Assembly (NCBI GenBank): GCA_047967505.1
Contig: CM106540.1
Reading direction: 5' to 3' (one strand)
DNA: 64,000 bases
From: Dipteris shenzhenensis
Taxonomy: Eukaryota; Polypodiophyta; Polypodiopsida; Gleicheniales
Shown here piece after piece: positions 24,501-38,600 of this stretch. Within the stretch, counting starts at the first letter, position 1, and every line of letters starts with the position of its first letter. The position numbers were made by a program, and so were the translations under genes. The notes beneath the pieces were generated by a model. The model searched no databases. It was not told the DNA's origin and saw only the letters and a program-made list of their open reading frames with translations.

Positions 24501-27500
24501 CCCGCCCGTCGCTCATCCTCCCCTCTCCTCGCCACGCTCCTTCTCCCCGCCCCGCCTCGTTCCTCTCCACTCCGCTCCGCTCACCTCACTCCCTTCCCGC
24601 CTCGTCCCACGCTGCTCCACTCTGCCCTCCCGCTTCGCTCACCTCACCCCCCTTTCACTCACCTCACCCCGGTCCGCTCAGCTCCTCTCCGCTCACCTCA
24701 CCTCACCCCACCTCACACCGCTCCGCTCCACTCCGCTCACCTCACCTCACTTCACCTCACCTCACCTCACTTTTTTTTTTTTTTTTTTTTGCCCAACCCT
24801 TTAGTCTCCACCTTCTTTCCACCCCGCTTCCCCATACCTCTCCCTTTCCTCTTCCGTCCCTTCACCCACCTCGGGAGTTCGCAGTTAGTCAAGCGATATG
24901 GCGGCTACATGCTCGGAACCGGTGGCCCAGACAGACCCCCCCCCCCCCCCCCCTCCATCAGCCTATCGCGTTACTTTGACAGAGCACCAGGTCTCCTTGG
25001 TGAAGCAGGCCGCCACGGACTTCTCCCAGACATCAGTTTATGGGAGGGTCATTGGCTACTCCCCTTCACGAGCAGACATCAGGGACTGGTTGCAGTCCAC
25101 CCTCTACCTCGAGGACAGTCACATTGAGGAGGTTGCACTCATGGGACGTGGCATTTTCTGGCTTAAGCTCTCCTCAGCACAGGCTGCGAGTGACATGGTC
25201 AGGCGATCCCCTACTTCTGTGGGTGGGAAGATCATCCTCATGGTCCCTTGGTACAGGGGATTCAGTGTAGCGGACTTCGATGCCCGTTTTCGCATTCCTC
25301 GCCACCCAGTTACCCTTATCTTCCAAGGCCTCGCCACCGAGCTTTGCCCGATTATCAAGGACCTGGGGGCGCACTTTGGTTGGCCTATGCAGGTCACCTA
25401 CGTTGATGCGGCGGCAGCCCAAGGGGTGCCACGTGTCAGTGTGGCAGTCCTTGATCCACAGAGCATCCCTTCGGAGTTCGAGATAGGGACAGACACAGGT
25501 GTGGTGACGCAACGCATTTTGGTCACTGGTCGCCCAAACCAGTGTTTGAGATGCCATGGCTTCGGGCACCAGGCTCGTTCATGTCCTCGCTTCACGAGTA
25601 CAGAACCTCAGAAGACCCCCGTTCAGGCAGCTCAGGATACTCGCTCCAGTCAGCGACATCCCCTCCCGAAGGGGAAGGCTGGACGGAAGTCAAAAGAAAA
25701 CGGAAGGGCAACAAAGCAGGCCCCAAAAAACCTCCCCAACCACAGCAAGAGCCCCCTCAGTTAATCCCTACTCATCAGCAGGCCGGTAAGGGGAAGGAGA
25801 AGGGAAAGGAGAAGGTCAGCCAGCCTCCCCCTCATCCCTCACCCCGCCCTTCCCCCCCTCCCCCCTCCTCCTTGATTCTCCGACCCCCACCCCCTCCAGG
25901 ATCCCCCCCCGCTCCAGTGGTTTCCGCTCCACTCTCTTCCTCGAGCATGATCCAGAAGGAATCCCCCCCTCCTCCTGCGCCACCTGTAGCCCCGAAGCTA
26001 GCACAGACATCACCCTCGTCTATCCCTCCGGGCCCGACGGCAGGGATAGGCCCTTCCCCACAGGTGGCCAGCACCCCTCCCTCTGGTTCAGACTCCTCAT
26101 CCTCGTCCCTAAGCCCAAGGGCTGCTCCTAGAGCTCTTCCTTTGGAGTTTTACCGAGCAGGTCCTTGGGATTACTTGGATGCAGCAGGTATTGGCTCCTT
26201 TCCCGCATGCCTAGACATCAGCATCTTCTTCCTCCGCAAGGGGGCAGAGGGTAAGGTGTCTATTCTGGCTCCGCACGATGGTCCTAGCTATTCCTTCACT
26301 ATCTCCAGTGAAGGGAATGAGCATTGGACGAATGAAAATGTTTGGGAGACGATTCGAGACCAGACCTAGGAGCAGGTGCAGGACTGGATTGGTAGCAGAG
26401 CAGCGGAGCTTCTTCAGCAGCAGTGGCAGGAGGGTGATGTTCGTCTGCGTTGGCGCCACAGCGCCAAACGTTTCCGACTCCTGGTCATTATTAGATCACC
26501 GCTGGAGTGGGCCTACGCGGAAGGGCTTCACCCCTGGAGGACTTCAGAGGTTGCGGGCTTCTACAACATCTCCCTGGCAGAGGCGTCGAGCTGGTTAGAG
26601 AGAGCTTACCACCACGGGACGAAGGGCCTTTCCCCTCTGCTGAAGGTTTTAGAGGATGGGTCCGATGATTCGACCTCCCCTTCGAAACCTTCACAGAAGC
26701 GCCTTCGTCTCCACACAGGACATCCTCCACCACTTCGACTTCGACCGCAAGCAGACAGCTGTTTGTGGCCCACCTTCTCTCCTCATGAGTTTACGCATTA
26801 TCTCTTGGAACGTTAACGGGTTCCACTCATCAAGCACCCGTGGCCCCAGGAAGATGGTGCTCAGACAGGAGCTCCAGCCAGCCTTGGTGGGAAAGGTAGA
26901 TGTGCTCCTACTACAGGAACACAAGCTTTCGGCTTCACAGACCAGTATTTGTGGGAAGGTCCTCACAGGACGCTCCCACACCTACTGGGAACCGTCGATT
27001 GGCGAGCAAGGGAGAAGCGGGGGTGTTTGTACCTCCATCGACGCTTCTCTAGTGCAGCATGTGTTTGGTTTTGGCACTTTGATCCCAGGACGTGCGCTTT
27101 GGGTGGGCTTGCATATTGAGGGATCCCGCATCAGCATCCTCAATATCTACGCCCCGACTGATCTCAGACGTAGATCCGTTTTTTGGAGATCCTTGACAGA
27201 CCTGTTGCCAGAGATGGACTCTTGGATTGTAGGAGGGGACTTCAACAACCTTGAGACCTTAGAGGATCAGCAGGGAAGGGGCCCAGAGTTCCTCGGTATA
27301 GCTCAGGCAGAACAGGCAGATTGGGACTCCTTCCTCTTTGCAGTGGGAGGTCGGGACAGTTGGAGTGAGCCTTCCTTTCGTAGATGGCCTGGGTGTCTGG
27401 ACTTCTCTTGGGGTTACAGGAGGGAGGGAGGCAGACTCCTGGAGCGACTGGACTGTTTCTATGTCAGTGATTGGGCGCTTGGCAGAGGAGGAGAGTCAGG

Positions 27501-30500
27501 AGTGGTTCCAGGGACGACACTTTCAGACCAGGCCCCAGTCATCCTAGTCCTGGATGCGGCCTCTCAGTCCTCACCTCCACGTTCATGCCGGATCCCAGAT
27601 TCCATCTACACCAGAGCAGCAGTTCACAGCTGGATAGTGGACCTTTGGGAGCAGGAGTGGGACCCTACCAGGGATATGGCAGCACAGGTAACTTAGGCGC
27701 TTGCTGAGTCTAGCCGCATTTGCCAGCAGGAGGCGATTCAGGTCAGACAGCAGTGTTGGACGCGGGAGAGGGGTCTTAGACGTGTTCTCGCCTCGATTCA
27801 GAGGATGCAGCAGTCTTCTCCAGGCTCTGAGGAGCTCAGACAGTAGGAGGTTCGGGCCCGAGTCACGCTAGAGGAGATCACCCAGCGTCGCTCAGAGTTT
27901 TCCTTTCGTGCTTCCAAGTCCTTCTGGGCTAGGAAAGGCGACAGGATGTGCAGAGAGTTCTTCAGGACTCATGGACAGAGGTCAGCAGGGGAATAGCTCC
28001 GATCTCTTAGGGCACAGGATGGTTGTGTCAGGACAGATCCAGATGAGGTCCGGGCCTTGGCGACAGACTTCTACAGATCATTATTCTAGCAGGAGCCCCC
28101 AGACCCTCGTGGCCGCATTTGCAAGGAGGAGGTGTGGAGATCTACACCGAGACTCGTGCAACCTAGCATGAGCGACACCCTTCTCGCACCTTTCACTGTT
28201 GCGGAGATGCAGGATGCGGTGAGTGCTATTGATGGGCAGAAATGCCGAGGTGAGGATGGCCTCTCTAGAGCTTTCTTCACCACCTTTTGGGATCAGATAC
28301 ACCGGCCCTTGCTCGCAGCCTTCCAGCACATCTTCTTCAGCGGGCAGATGCCAGAGAGCCTTGCGACAGGCCTGATTTGCCTCATCCCCAAAGGTGGGGA
28401 CCGTCAGGAGATCAGACAGTGGCGCCCAATCACCCTCCTCCTGACTGCCTACAAAATCTTCCCCAAGATGATCAGCAGTCGCATCCGCCCCTTGCTACAC
28501 GACTTGATTCATGACACCCAGACTGGTTTTGTCCAAGATCGCAGCATCTTGGACAATATCTTCACTTTCTCAGAGGCGACGAAATGGGCCCAGCACAGTG
28601 GCCAACACCTTGCCATACTCCTTCTCGACTTTGAGAAGGCGTACGACAGGGTAGACTGGTCCTTCTTGGAAGGTACACTCGCTCGGTTCGGTTTCCCGGA
28701 CGAGTGGATCAGAGGTATTGCTAGCCTTTACAGATCGGCCTCCAGTCGGGTTATCATTAGCGGCAGGATGGGGGAGAGATTCACACTCGAGCGCTCGGTG
28801 CGTCAGGGCTGTCCACTAGCGCCTTACCTCTTCCTATTTTTTGCGGAGGCCATGACACACTTCCTTCGAGCCCGTACCACTGGTCTTCGCGGGATGAGTC
28901 TCCCTATTCGAGAGGATGCCGAGCTGCTGGACTCCGAGTATGCAGATGACACAGCCCTTTATGTGCAGGATGATGTCGAGTCACTGGAGCGAGTAAGACT
29001 GTCCCTAGAGATTTTTTGCCTTGCGGCTGGAGCGAAAATCAACTGGCATAAGTCAGTTGGTTTTCTTACGGATCCGGGAGCCAGCTCACAGTGGGGTATT
29101 TTCCTGGGGTTTCGCTGGATCCCTAGAGGTCAGACGACACGTTACCTGGGATTCCAGGTAGGCCTGGACATCACACCGGCTCAGCAGTTCTTGCCGGTCC
29201 TAGCCTCCATACGACGGAAGCTTGCTTTCTGGAGCACGGCTCGGCTTTCCTTGGCAGGCAGGGCCCTTGTGGTCAACCAGGTCCTTCTTGCCACTGCTTG
29301 GTATGTGGCCTCTTGCTGGTGTTTCTCGAGGTCTTGTGTAGCCCAGCTGAGGAGACTGGTGCGGAACTTCCTATGGTCTGGATCAGACGGTTCCGGCACC
29401 ACCAGAGCTAGGGTCGCCTGGCAGACGGTTATTCTCCCCCAGGCAGAGGGCGGCCTCGGCATCATAGATCCAGAGTTTCAGAGTCAGGCACTTCTTGGTA
29501 AGCTAGTCATCCGCGGTCTGACCCCAGGAGGACAGACATGGAAGCTCTTGCTACAGCATGGTCTCAGTGCATGTACTCCCCAGAGAGGGGGTGTTTGGCA
29601 GCCTTCTATCCGATGGATCTTCACTTCAGCTCCTTTGACTTAGCCCCGTTCCCCCTTCCTCCGTAGCCTCATTTCGGTCTGGAGGAAGTTGCGACACAGC
29701 CTTTCCCAGGTTCCCCCTAGCTGCCGAGAGGAGACAGACAGACAGCCCCTGATCTGGAGCAGTCAGGTGACAGATGATACAGGTCGTCAGCTTGGAGAGA
29801 GATCCCATATCCCCTGGGCGCTCTGGGCGCGTGGGCCCACGCGCTCGTTTGGGGTTTGGAGGGACGTCTACAGCCAGCTGAGCCCAGGCGAGCTGGCAAC
29901 AGCAGTAGGTACGGCACGTGGGATCTAGGCTCGGCGAGCGGAGATTGATGCTGCCATCCCTGCAGGTTGGAGGATTGCCGTAGACACTGGGCAGCTCTTC
30001 CCGGGAGATGAGAGGTGGCTAGGACAGTTCTCTCCACGAGGCATTCCTTTGGTGGTGGCAGGCCTCTTCTGGGACTCCTCGATACATTTCTTCTCCATCA
30101 CTGATGACAGTCGCCTACAGAGCGGAGAGGCCGTGATCGACCCCCAGCTTCCCTGGCAGCGCCTTCGCATTGTAGGGCTGCAAGGGAAGACGTGGCATAT
30201 CGACCCCCTGATTATGCAGGACCAGGATTGGAGACTCTGGATATGGGAGGGCCATTCCTTGTCAGAGGTGGAGTGGGACCCAGGGGAGTGGCGTTGGCCA
30301 CCATCGGAGACCTCAGAGAACCCTACCCCCTTCTTTTCTTACAGTGCACGCACGGGTCGGCGTGCTCTTGGGGCTCTCCAGCGTGGGCTACCCACACAGG
30401 CACATAGGTGGTATGCCCAGGGGATATCCTTGGTCTTTCTTCGCACCTTCTAGAAGACTCTTTGGGCTAGCTGGCGTCCGAGGAAGATTTCCTACTTCCT

Positions 30501-32953
30501 TTGGATGGTGGCACACAAGGGGCTTCCAGTTGGCAGCTGGCTGAGACAGATGGGGCAGGAGGGGCTTTGTTAGACGTGTTTTCAGGAGGAGTCGTCCCTG
30601 AAGCATTGCCTTTGGAGCTGCTCGCATGCGCAGACGATTTGGAAGGGAATCATGGGGATCTTAGCTAGGGCTACACCCGAGCTAGGACCGATCACTTGGG
30701 GAGCCGTTTGTTGGTGCAGCACTGAGCGAGGACATCATTTGGCCTATGAGTTCTCTAGGCAGGATCCCGTCCTTTTCATCACGCAGGCCACTTGGGCATA
30801 CATGGACAGCTTCCCATGGCATCTGACAGAGACAGATGCAGGAGCGATGCCTCGGCACCCAGTTTGGGAGATCATAGGTAGCATCACATGCTGGCATATC
30901 TGGACTTCCAGATGCGCGCAGACTGTAGGAGCTCAGACTACTACTACTACCCAGACCCTAGCAGATATTTGGAGCACGATCATTCACACGCTCAAGGGTC
31001 AGTGGGATGAGATTCAGGGAGAGTCCCGGGCAGGGAAGGAAAAGAGACGACATTTCCTTCGTGACTGGGACCACCGGGAGTTATTCTTTCAGCACTTCAC
31101 TCAGAGTCTTCAGTGGCATTACGCCCCTCCACCGTGGCTGTTTGTCCACTCTCCGATGATTAGGCCCTAAGAGGCTTGTATTTAGCAGTTTGACTTCTCG
31201 GGCTGAATCCGTTTTGTTGTTACAGCCCGTTGGCCTTCAGGCCTTCTTGTACTCTCGCTTTCAATTAATATAACTAGCACTACTTTTTGCGCAAAAAAAG
31301 TTCATTTCTTGGGTAAAGGACACTTTGCCTCGACCTTTGATTTCTGCAATCCAGATGACGTGAGATCCGCCGGGGAGGTGAGGCATACATAGTCTACGTC
31401 AACTCGAGTAGTACGAAAGTTCCAGCCAGGACCCGTGAACATGAAGCTTTGCTTCAGCGGTATTAGGACATTTTCCTCATATCAAGCCTTTCTCTAGCTC
31501 TATCTCCGAGTCGGCCAAAGGACCATTGTAGTGAGCTTGTTCCCGGATCATCACCCCCTAGAAAGCATCCTTACCATCTCATGAAGACGATGGAAGGGGA
31601 GCTTGAGTAACAACTAGAAGAGTACTCTGTTACGGAGTGGCCTCATCCGCCCTAGTAATTCATTGTAGGCAGCTCTGATCCTTTTCGTCAAGAAGGACAG
31701 CCCAGCTGGGATGTGTGTGGATTACTACGCCCTAAATAAGCTGACCATCAAGAGCAAGTTCCGCATGTTGATGATCGACTTCATCTGAAACCAGCCTTCA
31801 GTAAACTAAAGGGAAGTAAATTGCAACTAGCTTAGCAACCACACCATTTACAGCCACATTGCATATCTTTCAACCACTTCATTAAGCACAAAACCACTAA
31901 GAAACACCTTCAAAACAGAAAGCCGGATGGAGGCTAGAGTGCCCTTGCTCAATGAAATCAAACACGAGACACCACATTGGCCCCAAATACCTTGTCGTCC
32001 CTTTTGGTATTTATTTAATTCCTTTGGCAATGGAAAATAGTGTTCTTACACCAAGGGCTCACCCTTGCACTCTGCTACACTAGCAGTCCATTGCACAAGT
32101 CAGCACTTAGCTTCAAAATGCATCCAATTCCAGTGCTCCACTAGTATTCAAGTGCCAAGGTCAAAACGAAGGCATTCTCAATAACTATGACACGTGGCTG
32201 GGACAAGGCATCAATGCAAATCCCCAGTAGTGCTTAAACAACCTCAAGACATAAACCTGCAACCACTTTGTCTTTGAGACACCAACCATGCTTATCCTCT
32301 GTGACTGGGTATCTTCTTACAGCCTGTAGGGCCCAGAAAGTGCTCCAAACAACAAAATGCAAAATAACAAGTTTCCAAAATAGGAAATACAAATCAAAAG
32401 GAAACCAAACTTCCGTACCCGACCACTGTCCGTGGAAGAGGGGCGAGCTTTGATCTCGCGCCTTTCCCCTATCCAGGCTTCCAGCAGTACACGGGTGGCT
32501 TCTAATCACGAATAGAAGAGAGAAGAAATTGGAAGCGGGAAAAGAGAGAAGGGCGAGGCTCAGGGGTGAAGAGGCCAGGGGAATAGAAGAAGGGCTAATC
32601 TTCCATGGCAAAAACCACCTGCAGCTTGGAACTGACCAGTGCAACAGCCCTGCCTTGGAATGTGTGCCTCGGGCTGCGAATAACAGCAAATCAACGATAA
32701 GAAAGCCACCTTAGGATGCGGGCAGCTGTCGTGGGGTACGTGCAACTGTCTAGAGAGGCGTGTAAGCAGCAGAACAGCAGCAAACCAGGTCCGTACAGCT
32801 GAGGGTTTGTCCGTACAGCCAGCATTAAAAGTCCGTACAGCTACTAAGTGATCCATAGAATCTGCCTTCGGAAGCGTGCAACAGCTCGTACAACCAGTTT
32901 TGCCCCTGTACAACAGCAATTGATGCTTCCGTATAGCTGTACGGAAGCCTCGG

Positions 32954-33002
<49 letters not shown>

Positions 33003-35563
33003 CTCGGGATGTGTGCAAAATAAGATAAGAGCAAGAAGAAACGTCAGAATCCCGTATGCCTTAGCCTTGGAAGGAGAGGAAGGGGTAGGTGGGCATGCAT
33101 GTGGGGCTGCCACGTGGCCCCCTCATTAATTCTCTAACCACCAAAACCAATGAAACATTGGTTTGCCCCTCACATTAAAATCATAACCCTCTAAATCAAT
33201 GAAACATTGGTTTCTCTTGAGCCTAACATTTAGACTCCTCAACCCCTAGCATTTGGGCCTAATGGGTGCAGTGAAAATTGGACTAGGGACTCCTAGGAAG
33301 TGGGTGCTTCCTCTAGGCTAGTCCCCTCGGCCAAAGTAACAACAAAAGTAGCCACAGGGTTAGCTACACATGTAATTCACGTCCCCGTGACATCTTGGAG
33401 CGCCTGAACCGTGTTCTCAAAGATTGATATGAACAGTGGGTACCACCAGATCCCGATTCATGAGTTAGATATATAGAAGATGGCCTTCCGCACGGAGAAA
33501 GCCCAGCATGAGGGTGATGCCCTTAAGTCTCACAGGGGCACCCACGTCCTTCAACCTGATGCTCCGGATTTTCAAACCTTTGATCAGTAAGAGTGTCTTT
33601 GTGCTTTTAGATGACATTCTGATTTTCTCAAAGGATCTTGCGCAGCATGTGAAGTCAGTAGGTTTTTCAACTTATGAAGGACAACTTGTTGTACATCAAT
33701 GCCAAGAAAAGCAAATTCTTCTTGGAGGAAATACATTACTTGGGGTACAGGGACGGCATCGCCAAAGCCCAGGAGACCTACCAAACGCAAGCCAACAAGC
33801 TCAGGCGTGACATGAGTTACAAGGAAGGGCAGTGGTTCTATCTCCGGATCATGAAGAAACACCTTAAGTAGATTGGGAAGAAGTGTCGGAAGCTCTCTCA
33901 TTGAAGCTTTGGCCCCTTTCCAATCGTCAAAGTAGTAAATGATGTGGCCACGACGCTGCAGTTACCTTTGGCATGGACCATGCATATGTTTTTCATGTGT
34001 CATGACTCAAGTTTTATGTGGGTCCGGCACTTACAACAGTACCGGATGTGGAGCAGCCTGAAATTGTTGATGAGGCTAAGGCGGTGGAACTTGAGCAAGT
34101 CTTACTTCATCGGTTCAAAAGAGGGATAGGTAATTAACAACGCTTGTATGCAGTCAAGTTCAAGCAGAGGGATTTCCACGAGGCACCATGGGTGGAAGAT
34201 GATTTTTTCACTGATTATTGAGACCCCCTTGTAGCATACAAGGAGGCCTTTTCCATATCCTAGTTCGAGTTTCAGCAGAAGCGGATGTCACGTGCATCTA
34301 CAGATGATGGACTGCCATGTAGGCAGCCACATCAACAGCCACACAGGCAGCCACTCAACGGACTGCAGAAGGGCCAGGTCAGCGATGACGTCAACAAGGA
34401 GGCTCCACGTCAACGATGATGTCAGCAGCCACGTGGCAGGTCGATGACGTGCAGGTTGGGTAGTAGTCTATCCAGGTCGGTGTAGCAGCAGGCAACCAGT
34501 CAGCTACTGCACGGTCCAAAGGGCTCCATAAAAGGGCATCCTTATGTGGGGTCAGCCAGCCAGCTCGGGTCGACCACATCGATGGGCCTAGTCAGCCGCT
34601 TAGAGACCTCCTCGTAAATAGAGGCCCGTTGCATGTGCGCACATTTGAGGAGATCTTGTTGGAATAGTAGGGCTAATTAACATCGTTAGAGGGATGGAAT
34701 TGGGGAAGTTTCCTAGGAGAGTTAGAACACCACTAACCTAGGACTTGTAAGATAGTTGAGACACTCCGTTAGTGTAACCTTACCTAATCGCTACGTTACA
34801 TAACCCTAGTTAGCTTGACCTAACCTAATCCAAACTAACTAAACATAACCCAAGCTTGCTAAATAACCTAACTCTAACGAACCCAATCCAAGCTAACAAA
34901 ACTAATGCTGGTTAATCCAACCTAATATCTTATGTAGAGGGCAGCGGCATTGGGCGGAGAAAGACGCAGGCAGCCCTACGCGACCACAGTGATAGGTGCC
35001 TAGGCAGCATCATCTGCGGGATTAGAGATGGTTTGCTCTATTTTGCCCTTGTGGAGCGAAACTTTAGAAAGGGGAACGGCGGCGACAGGAGGAGAATTTC
35101 ACTTTGGCTCATTGCTCGTCCAATGGTGTGCCAATCGTTGCATCAAAACTGGTTCTTCTAGCTATGGCCCTCGTGGGTCCAAGCACCATGAGCTATAGCG
35201 CCGTTCGGCAGCTTCTACTAGTCTTAGTCAAGGCCATTTCCAAGGATTCGAAGATGTGGGAGTTGCATGGCTTACAATGATACTCTCACCTATCGAGAAC
35301 GATGGAGCAGGGTGCCAAATCAACAGCTATGGAGTGGTAGAGCTCGAGTTTGAGAAAAACTTTCTCAAAGTCTTCTTCCTCCTAGCCGCCACGATGAGCA
35401 CAATCAAACCCAAGAGAACTAGCACAGATGTTACATTTGCACTAACGAGAAGCCCTTTCATAGCTTTGGCTAGACATGGGAAGCGTTAAGCAGAGGAGCA
35501 AGGTACAAAGTCCAGGGAAAGGGCTCTGATATCAATGTAGAAAAGGGGTAGGGGAAGAGAAGG

Positions 35564-35604
<41 letters not shown>

Positions 35605-38600
35605 CTGCAAGTAGAAGGGAGGAGGAGGGAGAGTTGATAGGATTAGATGTTACATCAAAAGTACATTGCAATGAGGGGAGGGTACTTATATAGTACCTGC
35701 TTATCCCCTTTGACCTAGCTTTTGGCCTTCATTACAAAGAACACCTACAATTTGACTATAATGCAAAAGCAGAGACGAAATCCGACGCCAATATTTGAGC
35801 AGAATAGTTATAGAAGTGGCTTACAATATTCATCCCAACTTGGATGGATCGTCATGCAAAATGCATATAGAGACTGTCTGATAAGTATAACTTGGAGAAC
35901 CGGATCATTCTCCAGCCACATCTGCAACCTTACATCTTTGGAACTAGTTTAGTGAGAACCTTGTGGCTGTTCCGCATATATCTCAACTAACTGATCCTTG
36001 TCTGGAAGCTCTAGAACTGCTCCCAACTGCCTCCAAAACCAAATTCTCATTGAGCTCCACTCAGGTTTGAATCCTGAGCCCACCAAGGTTACTTGTAATA
36101 ACTTAGAAGGAAATTACAGCGGTACAGCCCGGCGGTTGAAGGCCGTACATGTGAGGACTAAAGATCCCTGGAATGTCGAGGAAGCACAAGAACTTCTAGA
36201 ACTGTTTGAGCCTGAAAAGAGTATCTATAGTGAAGATGATTTTCAGTTTGTTGCATTTGGGCCAAGACAAATGACACGACCACAATCACTCCTGGGAATC
36301 CGGAAGCACAAACAACCGATTATAGAACCACAAAGACAGGCGCAAGCATGCTCACCACCCAACCATGATGCTCATAGATCTAGGACCCATAGAATTCGAG
36401 CATCCCCCCAAGTCACAGGCAGGGTTGTTGGCACGAACATCTATATCCAACTAGTCCACAATCTCCTGGCGTCCCATACCACCAGAAGGCACCCATAGGG
36501 CCTCAGGATTGCTTTGGAAATTTGGGCTACGCTACAAAGCAGGTGTGCGTCCGCAACACGATCCAGGATCCAGACCAGCAAGAAAGAGCTAGACCTGTAG
36601 GCCTCCCTTACATAGGCTCTAGCCCAATGCCGCTAGAAATAGCAGAAACTCTAACTCGTCCGTTGCCCTTGAACCCAACCCGAGAATCGCCTGCCTAGCC
36701 CCTAGCCTCCCCAAGCTATCAAAGCTAGTCTTGTGCGCCTAAGCACACGTCAGATACGATCCATGCACATGACATACTCCCCTTCCTCTAAGAACTCACT
36801 CTTGAGTTCAAAAGAAAGTCCGGAAACACTCCCATGTAGAGTCCTCCTCGACACGATCCTTCCACTTAATCTTGTATTCTGTGATCATCCTATTTCAAAC
36901 TTGACGTTTGCAAAATCCAAGAATACTCTCAAGCTCGTGCGTTATAAAGATTAAATCTTCAACCTCTATAAGTTCCTGAGGAGTAACTACTTGATCTCTG
37001 CGCCCAGTACTTCTTTCAATCTACTGACATGAAAATTTGGATGAATCTTTACATTAGGAGGCAAATCCAGTTCATATGCAACTTGGCCAATTCTTTGGAT
37101 AACCTTGAATATAATTTTCTGACCTGTTGAGTGCTGAGACTCTTGGACTCCTTGGGAATATGCAAGTATACCATCATTCCAATAGAGAACTCTCTAGGTG
37201 AACGATGTTTACTAGAATAAAATATGTCTTGGTCTTGTGCACTTCTAATAGACTCCTTGGCAAACCTGCCCGAAGCATATCCTCCACAAGTTGGTTTACA
37301 ACTTTTGTCCAGCCGCCAGACTGGGCATGTACGGAGGAACTTAAACTAAGAGTGGTATCCAACTTGTAAAAAACGAGTGTCCAGAATTCACTTGTCAACT
37401 TAGAGTCCCTATCACTGATTATGTCAGCCATCAACCCATACAGATGAAATAATTGGTCAACGAGCTATTGAGCCAACTGAGTCGCTGTGATCGTGGATCT
37501 AGTAGGTAGAAATCTAGCCATTTGTCAAGCGATCCAGGAGAACCCATATGGAATTATGACCCTTGCGAGTTTATGGCAATCCTGTAATAAAATCTATGGA
37601 AATACTTTCCCACTTATTAAAAGGAATGCCCAAGGGTTGTAGCAACCCCGTGCTTCTATTATCACACTAGGTGCGTCATGACACGATCGAAGATCCGACA
37701 CATGCTTCTCTTGTTCCTGTGCTTTCTTCTTGAAGCAATGTGCTTCAATGTATCCTTTTCTCTTGCAAATAATGTTCTTGTTGGTCTTCCATTTGCTTGT
37801 GGAAGCAAATGCATGATCAATAGGAGAGGCAAGAGCGGCTTCCTTATTGCGACGATCCTTCTCAATGAGGAGGGCCACCATATCAAACGTGGTCGTGGCA
37901 AGACGAAGGATCTCAAGAGTGTTCAAAGCGAGAAATGCCATGCATACTCTTCATAAGGACGGCCATCTTATCTTCATCATTAGGGACGCTCTTCAAACTT
38001 GGGAGTTGTTGAACAAGAGATTGAAACCGGGCTAGATGAACACTCAACTCATCACTCTCTTCCATTTTCAGATAATAAAATTTGAGCTTCAAAAAGACTT
38101 TAGAGTTGGTGATTTTATTACCAAAGAAGGTTTCGAGGCGACTCCAAATCTCCTTAGCTGTTGACTTGAAATCCACATGATGGATGAGAGAGTCAGCTAA
38201 GCAAAGACCAATGAGGGCAATGGCCTTAGCATTCAGCTGCTTCCAATCTTTTGGTGTTGTTGATCAAGTAACTCAACTTGGTCATCCTCAACCACATCCC
38301 AAACTCCTTCACGCATAAGGAGAAGCTGCATTTTGGTTTGCCATGTGGGAAAACCTTCCCCATTAAACTTCTCCACGAGGATAGAACTTGAAGACAAAGA
38401 AGTCATGATTGAAGAGGACTTTCTGAAGGCGGGCAGCAAGCTAAGATGAAGGGCCAGCAATCTCCTTGTGTGCAAAAGAACATATATAAATGCCTAGAGA
38501 TGCTCCAAACCGAATCTGAGAGCAGCAAAGATATGCCTCGAAATTTGTAAAGCAGGTCAGCAAAATAACTCCAAAGTACACCGAAGTGTTTCAGCAGATG

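Larger units (their letters stand above)
24317..31297 (+). mobile_element. full-length L1-type LINE (LINE-1)
   Basis: This 6,981-bp element sits between perfect 17-bp duplications. It has a 580-bp C/T-rich 5' region (CTCACCTCAC repeats and a T20 run at about 24771-24790), ORF1 (zinc-knuckle protein), ORF2 (endonuclease, RT, zinc-binding domain), a 130-bp 3' UTR and a short A tail. It is unusually GC-rich compared with surrounding DNA. It interrupts the protease of element 2. Confidence 0.97.
22748..34508 (+). mobile_element. decayed Ty3/gypsy element with nested LINE (element 2)
   Basis: Two related repeats (22748-22969 and 34308-34508) bracket gag, protease, RT and integrase C-terminal traces on the plus strand. 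The interior is split by a 7-kb LINE (24317-31297) and a further insert (about 31800-33390). A deletion joins RT directly to the integrase C-terminus near 33755. The exact LTR ends, PBS and target duplication were not resolved. Confidence 0.75.

Noticed and set aside
24111-25127. 338-codon plus-strand open frame
   Set aside because: It is a chance fusion of the protease end of element 2 with the C/T-rich 5' region of LINE-1 across the insertion point. Its second half is low-complexity Pro/Ser/Leu.
26656-26784. Upstream extension of LINE-1 ORF2 before ATG 26785
   Set aside because: It overlaps ORF1 coding in another frame, and the endonuclease begins right after ATG 26785.
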